In this document: one piece after another, positions 6,868 through 13,068 of the stretch
Layout: each line of letters begins with the position of its first letter
Numbering within the stretch: position 1 is the first letter of the stretch
Assembly: GCA_049514335.1 (NCBI GenBank)
Contig: JBEKVE010000076.1
Coordinates: 1 to 14,739, forward strand
Direction of reading: 5' to 3'
Origin: JBEKVE01 sp049514335
Lineage (GTDB): Bacteria; Actinomycetota; Acidimicrobiia; Acidimicrobiales; UBA8190
DNA length: 14,739 nt
Notes under the pieces: model-generated
The model's database searches: none
Seen by the model: the letters and a program-made list of their open reading frames with translations, nothing else
Told to the model about the DNA's origin: nothing
Position numbers and translations under genes: made by a program

Positions 6868-8241
6868 ATGGCTGAGCTCGTCGAGTTGTTGGCCGAAGTC
6901 GTCGGGGCGCGCCACGTCCTCGCCGGCGACGCCGTCCCCCCCGACTACGCCCACGACGAGGCGCTGACCGCCACCGCATGCCCGCCCCTGGCCGTCGTCA
7001 GGCCGGGCAGCACCGACGAGGTGGCGGCGGTCCTGCGCCTGTGCGACGAGCTGCACGTGCCGGTGACGGCCCGAGGCAGCGGCACGGGCCTGTCGGGGGC
7101 GGCCATCTCGCCTGCCGACGGCATCCTCGTCTCCTTCGAGCGGATGAACCGGATCCTCGAAATCGACGTGGACAACCACGTGGCCGTGGTCCAGCCGGGG
7201 GTGACGCTCGACGAGCTCAACGCCGCCGCGGCCGAGTACGGCCTCGTCTATCCCGTGGCCCCGGGCGAGACGAGCGCGTCGCTGGGCGGCAACGTGGCCA
7301 CCAACGCGGGCGGTATGCGGGCCGTCAAGTACGGCGTGACGCGCCACCACGTCCTCGGCCTCGAAGCGGTTCTCGCCACCGGTGAGGTCATCCGCACCGG
7401 TGGCAAGTTCGTGAAGACCTCCACGGGCTACGACCTCACCCAGCTGCTCGTGGGGTCCGAGGGCACGCTGGCGCTCGTGACCGAGGCCACCGTGAAGCTC
7501 CAGCCCCGGCTGGCCCACGCCGCCACGGTCCTCGCCCCCTTCACCACCCTCGAGGCGGTGACGGTGGCGGTGCCCCGCATCGTGGCGGCGGGGATCGGCC
7601 CCGTCATCCTCGAGTACGTGGACATGATCACCATGGACGCCATCACGGCCAACGTGGGCCTCGACCTCGGCATCCCCGCCGATGTCCGTGCGGACGCGCT
7701 CGCCTATCTGGTCATCGTGCTCGAGAGCACCCATGACTCGCGCCTCGACGACGACGTGTCGGCGCTGGGCGAGCTCCTGGTCGAGCTCGGGGCCATGGAG
7801 GTCTACGTCCTTCCTCCCCATGCCGCCACCGAGCTGATCGGCGCGCGCGAGAAGGCGTTCTTCGTGGCCAAGGCGGCCGGGGCCGACGACATCGTCGACG
7901 TGGTGGTGCCCCGCGCCGCCATTCCCCGGTACCTGGCGGCGGTGGCGGCGGTGGCGGCCGAGCACGGAGCGCTCATCACGGGGTGCGGGCACGTCGGTGA
8001 CGGCAACGTCCACCTGTCGGTCTTCCAGCCCGACCCCGAGCGGCGAGCCGAGGTGCTGCGCTCGGTCTTCCGCGCCGGCATGGAGCTGGGCGGAGCCATG
8101 TCGGGCGAGCACGGCATCGGTACCGAGAAGAAGCGGTACTTCCACGAGCTCGAGGATCCCGTCAAGATCCGGCTGATGCGGTCCATCAAGATGGCCTTCG
8201 ACCCGCACGGCATCCTCGGGCCCGGAAACCTCCTCGACTGA
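6868..8241 (+). CDS. FAD-linked 2-hydroxyacid dehydrogenase (GlcD / D-lactate dehydrogenase family)
   Basis: The 457-residue protein has a PCMH-type FAD-binding domain (about 35-212) with RPGSTDEV (45-52), ARGSGTGLSGAA (68-79) and the nucleotide-binding run GETSASLGGNVATNAGG (133-149). The C-terminal FAD-oxidase domain has GCGHVGDGNVH (372-382, H375 and H382 at the metal/substrate site) and SGEHGIGTEKK (412-422). The family oxidises glycolate, D-lactate or D-2-hydroxyglutarate to the 2-oxoacid, passing electrons to a quinone or flavoprotein. No GlcE or GlcF partner is encoded nearby, which favours a stand-alone D-lactate- or D-2-hydroxyacid-type enzyme over a three-part glycolate oxidase. It is first in the rightward unit, 31 nt ahead of the ThDP enzyme, which could use a 2-oxoacid product. 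The exact substrate is unknown. Confidence 0.92.
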   Translation: MAELVELLAEVVGARHVLAGDAVPPDYAHDEALTATACPPLAVVRPGSTDEVAAVLRLCDELHVPVTARGSGTGLSGAAISPADGILVSFERMNRILEIDVDNHVAVVQPGVTLDELNAAAAEYGLVYPVAPGETSASLGGNVATNAGGMRAVKYGVTRHHVLGLEAVLATGEVIRTGGKFVKTSTGYDLTQLLVGSEGTLALVTEATVKLQPRLAHAATVLAPFTTLEAVTVAVPRIVAAGIGPVILEYVDMITMDAITANVGLDLGIPADVRADALAYLVIVLESTHDSRLDDDVSALGELLVELGAMEVYVLPPHAATELIGAREKAFFVAKAAGADDIVDVVVPRAAIPRYLAAVAAVAAEHGALITGCGHVGDGNVHLSVFQPDPERRAEVLRSVFRAGMELGGAMSGEHGIGTEKKRYFHELEDPVKIRLMRSIKMAFDPHGILGPGNLLD

Positions 8242-8258
8242 TGCGACCCGGCACGCCG

Positions 8259-8264
8259 TACCCT
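8259..8264 (+). promoter_or_regulatory. Candidate -10 box for a leaderless transcript of the ThDP gene
   Basis: TACCCT fits TAnnnT and ends 8 nt before the ATG at 8273, so transcription would begin at or next to the start codon. There is no Shine-Dalgarno before this ATG, which agrees with leaderless translation, common in actinobacteria. A six-base match is weak evidence alone. Confidence 0.35.
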
Positions 8265-8272
8265 GCGGTGTC

Positions 8273-9817
8273 ATGAACGGCGCCCACACCCTCATACGCA
8301 CACTGCTCGGTTGCGGAGTCGACGTCTGTTTCGCCAACCCGGGCACCTCCGAGATGCACTTCGTCGCCGCCCTGGACGAGGTGGCGGAGATGCGGGCCGT
8401 CCTCGGGCTCTTCGAAGGCGTGGTCACGGGGGCGGCCGACGGCTACGGCCGGATGGCGGGTGCACCGGCCGCCACGCTGCTGCACCTCGGACCGGGGCTC
8501 GGCAACGGCATCGCCAACCTGCACAACGCCAGGCGGGCGCACACGCCGGTGGTGAACATCGTGGGGGACCACGCCGCCGATCTGCTCCCCCTCGACCCTC
8601 CGCTGGCGTCGGACATCGACAGCCTGGCCCGACCGGTGTCGCGCTGGGTGCGGTCGGTGGCAGCCGCCGAGGCGATGGCAGGCGACGCGGCCGACGCTGT
8701 GGCCGCGGCGTGCGGTCCCCCCGGCGGCGTCGCCACGCTGGTGGTGCCGGCCGATCTGACCTGGAAGGAAGGGGGCGACCCGCTGTCACGCCCGCCCCGG
8801 CCCGTCCTGCGCAGCGTGGACGACGACGTGCTGGCTGTCGCCGCCGAGGCACTGCGCTCCGAGGGTCCGACGGCGGTCCTGGTGGGTGGCAACGCGCTGC
8901 GCCGGGGCGGCCTCGTCGCCGCCGGCCGCGTCGCCGGCGCCACGGGGGCCAAGCTCCTGTGCGAGACGTTCCCGGCCCGCCTCGAGCGGGGGGCGGGCCT
9001 GCCCCCGGTGGAACGGCTCGGGTACCTGGCCGAGTTCACCATGGCGCAGCTGCAGGGGGTGCGGCACCTGGTCCTGGCGGACGCCACCGCCCCCGTGTCG
9101 TTCTTCGCCTACCCCGGACTGCCCGGCTCGCTCGTACCCGACGGCTGTGTCGTGCACACCCTGGCGGAGGCGGGCGACGACGTGGTGGGCGCGCTCGAGC
9201 ACCTGGCCGACGCCCTCGGTGCGCCGCCGCATCCGGCTGTGGCCGAGGCGACGCGACCGGACCGGCCCACCGGCGCGCTCGACGGGGCGACGCTGGCGGC
9301 GGCCATCGGCGCGCTGCTGCCCGAGGACGCGGTGGTGAGCGACGAGGGCAACACGGCGGGGATCTTCGTGCCAGGTGCCACCGGCGGCGCACCGCCGCAC
9401 GACTGGCTGTGCCTCACCGGAGGCGCCATCGGACAGGGCATGCCCGTCGCCACCGGTGCCGCCTTGGCCAGCCCGGGGCGGCGCGTCCTCAGCCTCGAGG
9501 CGGACGGCAGCGCCATGTACACGATGCAGGCGCTGTGGACCCAGGCCCGTGAAGGTCTGGACGTCACCACTGTCGTCCTCGCCAACGGCTCCTACGCCAT
9601 TCTCGAGCTGGAGCTGAGCCGGGTGGGTGCCGGCGCGGCGGGCACGCGGGCGCGGCGCATGCTCGACATCGGCGACCCCAGCCTCGACTTCGTGGCGCTG
9701 GCCGGGGGGATGGGCGTGCCCGCCAGCCGCGCCGGCACCGCCGAGGAGTTCACCGAACAGCTCGAACGGTCCTTCGCCACCCCGGGTCCGGCGCTGATCG
9801 AGGCCGCGCTGGGTTGA
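8273..9817 (+). CDS. IlvX-like thiamine-diphosphate enzyme (acetolactate synthase large-subunit family)
   Basis: The 514-residue protein begins with the IlvX-type sequence GVDVCFANPGTSEMHF (15-30), very like mycobacterial IlvX (Rv3509c, about 515 residues). The three ThDP-enzyme domains are present: PYR domain with the cofactor-activating glutamate E48 (LFEGV), a central domain around 185-325, and a PP domain with ADGS (410-413) and N438 in LANGSYAIL as the metal/diphosphate motif. The usual GDG is changed to ADG, although the key Asp and Asn remain. The family joins or decarboxylates 2-oxoacids. True acetolactate synthase activity is doubtful for this branch, which is about 50-80 residues shorter than biosynthetic IlvB. 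No regulatory subunit (ilvN) is next to it. Context suggests it acts on the oxoacid made by the preceding dehydrogenase, which is inference. Confidence 0.87.
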   Translation: MNGAHTLIRTLLGCGVDVCFANPGTSEMHFVAALDEVAEMRAVLGLFEGVVTGAADGYGRMAGAPAATLLHLGPGLGNGIANLHNARRAHTPVVNIVGDHAADLLPLDPPLASDIDSLARPVSRWVRSVAAAEAMAGDAADAVAAACGPPGGVATLVVPADLTWKEGGDPLSRPPRPVLRSVDDDVLAVAAEALRSEGPTAVLVGGNALRRGGLVAAGRVAGATGAKLLCETFPARLERGAGLPPVERLGYLAEFTMAQLQGVRHLVLADATAPVSFFAYPGLPGSLVPDGCVVHTLAEAGDDVVGALEHLADALGAPPHPAVAEATRPDRPTGALDGATLAAAIGALLPEDAVVSDEGNTAGIFVPGATGGAPPHDWLCLTGGAIGQGMPVATGAALASPGRRVLSLEADGSAMYTMQALWTQAREGLDVTTVVLANGSYAILELELSRVGAGAAGTRARRMLDIGDPSLDFVALAGGMGVPASRAGTAEEFTEQLERSFATPGPALIEAALG

Positions 9818-9855
9818 GCGGTCGGTGCGGGCCGACGACGCCACCGGTCCAGGGC

Positions 9856-9861
9856 GATACT
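9856..9861 (+). promoter_or_regulatory. Candidate -10 box just upstream of pxpA
   Basis: GATACT matches five-sixths of a good -10 box and ends 6 nt before the GTG at 9868, the spacing expected for a leaderless start. The G-run at 9862-9866 is too close to the GTG to be a normal ribosome-binding site. It would allow pxp expression apart from the upstream genes. Confidence 0.3.
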
Positions 9862-9867
9862 GGGGGC

Positions 9868-10611
9868 GTGCCGTCGGTCGACCTCAACGCCGACGTGGGC
9901 GAGGGGTCGAACCTCGACACGGACCTCCTCGACACCGTCACGAGCGCCAGCGTGGCGTGCGGCTTCCACGCCGGCGACCCCCTCCTCATGCGCCGGACGG
10001 TGCACGAGGCGGCCCACCGCGGCGTGGCGGTCGGCGCGCACCCGTCCTATCCCGACCGGCCCGGCTTCGGGCGGCGCGAGCTCGACATCGCGCCGGAGCA
10101 GATCGCCGCCGACGTGCTGTACCAGGTGGGCGCGCTGCAGGCGCTGGCCGCGGCATCGGGAGCCCGGGTGCGCTACGTCAAGCCGCACGGCGCGCTCTAC
10201 CACCGCATGGCCGGGGACGAGGCCAGCGCACGTGCCGTCGTGGAAGCCGTGCGCAACGCCGGGGCACTCGTGTTGCTCGCCCCTCCGGCTGCCGTCGTCC
10301 TCGACGTGGCCGCCGCGCTCGGCGTGCCGACGGCAACCGAGGCCTTCGCCGATCGCGCCTACCGAGGCGACGGCACGCTGGTGGCGCGTTCGGAGCCCGG
10401 GGCGGTGCTGACCGATCCCGCCGAGGTGGCGCGGCGCGCCCTCGTGCTCGTCGTCGACAAGCGGATGCCCACCGTCGACGGCACCGTGCTCGAACTCGAG
10501 GCGTCGTCGATCTGCGTGCACAGCGACACGCCGGGATCGGGCGAGATCGCCCGGGCGGTGCGACGGATGCTCGAGTCCGCCGGCGTCACCGTGGCACCGT
10601 TCGCCCCGTGA
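9868..10611 (+). CDS. pxpA: 5-oxoprolinase subunit A (LamB/YcsF family)
   Basis: With PxpB and PxpC this forms the bacterial ATP-dependent 5-oxoprolinase, turning 5-oxoproline (pyroglutamate) into L-glutamate. I chose the GTG at 9868 because the protein then begins MPSVDLNADVGEG, as in known PxpA, and is 247 residues (E. coli PxpA is 244). An upstream in-frame TTG at 9814 would add 18 residues the family lacks. Family motifs are all present: DLNADVGEG (5-13), CGFHAGDP (31-38), GAHPSYPDRPGFGRR (56-70), VKPHGALYH (104-112) and CVHSDTP (216-222). These histidines and acids line the barrel active site. It is 50 nt after the ThDP gene, and its stop overlaps the next start (GTGA), so stoichiometric translation with PxpBC is likely. 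Confidence 0.94.
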   Translation: MPSVDLNADVGEGSNLDTDLLDTVTSASVACGFHAGDPLLMRRTVHEAAHRGVAVGAHPSYPDRPGFGRRELDIAPEQIAADVLYQVGALQALAAASGARVRYVKPHGALYHRMAGDEASARAVVEAVRNAGALVLLAPPAAVVLDVAAALGVPTATEAFADRAYRGDGTLVARSEPGAVLTDPAEVARRALVLVVDKRMPTVDGTVLELEASSICVHSDTPGSGEIARAVRRMLESAGVTVAPFAP

Positions 10612-12239
10612 CCCCGTCGGGCGGATCGACAGAACGGCGCATCCGCTTCTTCGGGGACTGCGCCGTGGTGGCGGAGACCTCGTCGGTCGCCGAGGCCCAT
10701 GGCCTCGCCCGCGCCGTGTCGGCCCGCCGGTGGCCCGGCGTGGAGGACGTGATCGTCGGCTACCGGTCGGTGTCGGTCGTCGTCGATCCCACCATCGCCG
10801 ACCCCTGTGCCCTCGGGCCGGAGCTGGCCGGGATGGCGGCCGAGCCCGACCCCCGGGCACAGGGCCCGCGCCACGTGGTCGACGTACCGGTCGTCTTCGA
10901 CGGTCCCGACCTCGACGAGGTGGGCCGACTCGCCCGCCTGTCGCCGCAGGCCATGGTGCGACGGCTCGTGTCCGCCCGGCTCGAGGTGGCCTTCGTCGGC
11001 TTCCTCCCCGGGTTCGCCTATCTCCACGGGCTCCCCCCCGAGCTGGCGGCCGTGGCGCGCCGCCACACGCCACGCCCCTCGGTGCCGGCCGGGTCGGTCG
11101 CCCTCGGTGGTGGCTTCGCCGGCATCTACCCGCAGGCCTCGCCGGGGGGATGGCAGGTGGTGGGACACACCGGCGTGCGGCTCTTCGACCCCGACACACC
11201 CCCGTTCGCCACGCTCGGCCCCGGAGACGTCGTGCGTCTGCGCGCCGCCGACGACGCCACGGTGCCGACCCGCCGCCCTCGTCGCACGCTGCGCGCCCCG
11301 GCCACGGCGGCGGGCCGCAGCGCCACCGTCCGCCACGCCGGCCTGCTCTCGACAGTGCAGGACCTCGGCCGAGTGGGAGTGGCCGCCCTGGGCGTCCCCC
11401 GGGCGGGCGGCGCCGATCCCTTCATGGTACGGACGGCCAACCGGTTGATGGGCAACGACGACGGGGCGGCGGTGATCGAGGTCACGGCGCAGGGCCCGAC
11501 GATCTCCTTCGACTGCGCCGCCCACGTGGCGGTGGTGGGTGGCGCCGCCGTGTCGCTCGACGGACGCCCCGTCCCCGCCGACACGGTGATCCCCGTGGCA
11601 CCGGGGCAAGTCCTCTCGGTGGGGACGACCCACGAAGCGTTGCGCGCCTACGTGGCGGTAGCCGGAGGGGTGGACATAGACGCCGTCCTCGGCAGCCGGT
11701 CCTCCGACATGCTCACCGGGCTCGGGGCGGGGCCGCTGCGACCCGGCGACGTTCTCGGGATCGGCGCGCCCACCCGACCCCGGGGGCGCATCGTCCCACT
11801 CGGCCTCGGGGGCGACCGGGTGCGTGTGGTGGCCGGACCCGACGACGTGGACCCCGACGCGCTGGAGGGCCTCGTGTCGGGGCCGTGGCAGGTGGGACCG
11901 GCGAGCGACCGAATGGGGGTCCGACTGGCGCGTCCGGAAGGGCCCGGGATCGCCCCACCGGCCGGTGGCATCGCCTCACGGGGCCTCGTCACCGGGGCCG
12001 TCCAGGTCACGCCGGACGGGCGACCGGTGGTCATGTTGTGCGACCACGCCACGGTGGGTGGGTATCCGGTGGTGGCCACCGTGATCAGTGCCGACGTGGG
12101 CGTCCTGGCGCGGTGCCGGCCCGGCGACGACGTGCGGTTCGAGCTCGTCGCACAGCGCGAGGCCCGGGCGGCCCGGACTGCCGCTGAGCGGGCCCTCGAC
12201 GCCGCGGTGACGGGCTGGTACCCGGTGCGGACCGCCTGA
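10608..12239 (+). CDS. pxpBC: 5-oxoprolinase subunits B and C as one fused protein
   Basis: This is a single 543-residue chain with two halves. Residues about 10-213 are PxpB (AHS1/KipI-like), with VAFVGFLPGFAYLHGLP (128-143) and the segment HTPRPSVPAGSVALGGG (153-169) leading to YPQASPGGWQVVGHT (174-188). A basic, Ala-rich linker spans about 214-238. Residues about 239-520 are PxpC (AHS2/KipA-like), with LLSTVQDLGRVGV (246-258), GVPRAGGADPFMVRTAN (262-278) and the C-terminal CDHATVGGYPV (478-488). The two are separate genes in E. coli and Bacillus. The reading frame is open far upstream, but the GTG at 10608, overlapping the pxpA TGA by 4 nt, is the sensible start, since PxpB begins near RIRFFGDCAVV. 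Older databases label such proteins urea amidolyase or allophanate hydrolase, a misnomer in this context. Confidence 0.93.
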   Translation: MTPSGGSTERRIRFFGDCAVVAETSSVAEAHGLARAVSARRWPGVEDVIVGYRSVSVVVDPTIADPCALGPELAGMAAEPDPRAQGPRHVVDVPVVFDGPDLDEVGRLARLSPQAMVRRLVSARLEVAFVGFLPGFAYLHGLPPELAAVARRHTPRPSVPAGSVALGGGFAGIYPQASPGGWQVVGHTGVRLFDPDTPPFATLGPGDVVRLRAADDATVPTRRPRRTLRAPATAAGRSATVRHAGLLSTVQDLGRVGVAALGVPRAGGADPFMVRTANRLMGNDDGAAVIEVTAQGPTISFDCAAHVAVVGGAAVSLDGRPVPADTVIPVAPGQVLSVGTTHEALRAYVAVAGGVDIDAVLGSRSSDMLTGLGAGPLRPGDVLGIGAPTRPRGRIVPLGLGGDRVRVVAGPDDVDPDALEGLVSGPWQVGPASDRMGVRLARPEGPGIAPPAGGIASRGLVTGAVQVTPDGRPVVMLCDHATVGGYPVVATVISADVGVLARCRPGDDVRFELVAQREARAARTAAERALDAAVTGWYPVRTA

Positions 12240-12258
12240 TCCCGGGGTCGACGGCGAC

Positions 12259-12278
12259 CGGGCACTTCCCCGTGCCCG
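12259..12278 (+). terminator. Stem-loop after pxpBC (first of two)
   Basis: Perfect 7-bp stem CGGGCAC/GTGCCCG with a 6-nt loop (TTCCCC), 19 nt after the pxpBC stop. It is followed by AAACAACA rather than a T-run. It may end or stabilise the 3' end of the pxp transcript. Confidence 0.45.
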
Positions 12279-12311
12279 AAACAACAGGCGCGCACAATGC
12301 CGCCAACGCGC

Positions 12312-12333
12312 CCCGCTCGGGCCGCCGAGCGGG
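12312..12333 (+). terminator. Strong stem-loop before the PAP2 gene (second of two)
   Basis: Perfect 9-bp stem CCCGCTCGG/CCGAGCGGG with a GCCG tetraloop, ending 12 nt before the GTG at 12346. It is the most stable simple hairpin I noticed in the window. Together with the hairpin at 12259 it probably separates the pxp unit from the PAP2-oxidase pair. It lacks a U-tract, as is usual for high-GC actinobacterial terminators. It could instead control PAP2 translation from its leader. Confidence 0.5.
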
Positions 12334-12345
12334 TAGGCCTGAGAG

Positions 12346-13059
12346 GTGACACGGCGCGTCGAAAGGGACGGTCCGGCCCTGCGCGGGGCCGGTCTCGAGA
12401 TGGCGGCGGCGCTGTCGCTGTTGGCCGGCGTGGCGGTGGCCGCCGCCTACTTCGTGGCCCACCCGGGTCCGACGCCTCTCGACCGGCTCGGTTCTGACGT
12501 GGTGCCCGTGCGCCACAACGGCGGCGTTCTCGTGTCCGTGACGCGCCTGGGATCGCCGGCGGTGCTGCTCGCCGGTGCCGTCGGGGGAGGCTTGTGCGGG
12601 CTGCGACGGGGCCGGGCGCGGGCGCTCGCGCTCCTGGCCGGCCCGCTCCTCGCCGCGGTGGTGTGCGACTGGATCTTGAAGCCGGTGGTGGGACGACGCT
12701 TCGAGGGGGCACTGTCGTTCCCGTCGGGGACGGTGGCGGTGGTGGCCGCCCTGGCGACGGTGGGCGTGATCGTGACCCCCCCGGTGTGGCGCTGGGCCAC
12801 CGGGGTCGTCGGCGGGGTCGTCACGGCGGCGCTGATCCTGTCGGTGGTGACGCTTCGCTGGCACTACCCCACCGACGCGCTGGTCGGCCTCGTCACCGGC
12901 GTCGGCGTGGTCCTGCTCGTCGATGCCGTGGTCCGCGCCGCCGACGGTGCTCCCCCGGGCCCGCCACGGCCCGACCGACACACCGGGGCGCGCCGCCACC
13001 GCGCCTCGGGACTCGGGACCGGCCTCGTGGTCGGAGCGGGGCGGAGCGCCGGGGACTAG
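12346..13059 (+). CDS. PAP2-family membrane phosphatase-like protein with altered catalytic motifs
   Basis: The 237-residue protein has six predicted membrane helices (about 18-38, 63-86, 92-111, 126-145, 151-170, 178-198) and a basic, Pro/Arg-rich cytoplasmic-type tail (199-237). Motif 1 is reduced to LKPVVGRR (K112, R117/R118). Motif 2 reads FPSGT (125-129), with Thr at 129 in place of the usual His of PSGH. Motif 3 keeps the nucleophile and its partner as H173 and D177 in RWHYPTD, but the SR pair is SV (166-167). The family removes phosphate from lipid phosphates such as phosphatidate or polyprenyl diphosphate. Catalysis is uncertain here. The GTG at 12346 gives the usual short cytoplasmic N-terminus; an ATG at 12400 is an alternative. 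It lies 9 nt before the amine-oxidase gene and is probably cotranscribed with it. Confidence 0.85.
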   Translation: MTRRVERDGPALRGAGLEMAAALSLLAGVAVAAAYFVAHPGPTPLDRLGSDVVPVRHNGGVLVSVTRLGSPAVLLAGAVGGGLCGLRRGRARALALLAGPLLAAVVCDWILKPVVGRRFEGALSFPSGTVAVVAALATVGVIVTPPVWRWATGVVGGVVTAALILSVVTLRWHYPTDALVGLVTGVGVVLLVDAVVRAADGAPPGPPRPDRHTGARRHRASGLGTGLVVGAGRSAGD

Positions 13060-13068
13060 AACAGCGCC

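Noticed and set aside
6832..8427. A 531-codon open frame on the minus strand
   Set aside because: It is antisense to the FAD dehydrogenase, whose FAD and metal motifs are intact. It is rich in His, Asp and Gly without a recognisable family.
9814..9867. TTG start for PxpA overlapping the ThDP stop codon
   Set aside because: It adds 18 residues not seen in PxpA. The GTG at 9868 gives the conserved N-terminus and normal length.
9825..10607. Upstream extension of the PxpBC frame to 9825
   Set aside because: The extra 260 codons are the shifted frame of pxpA and are Arg-rich nonsense. The protein starts at the GTG at 10608, matching PxpB.
9592..11199. A 535-codon open frame on the minus strand
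   Set aside because: It overlaps three well-supported plus-strand genes and has no signature sequence.
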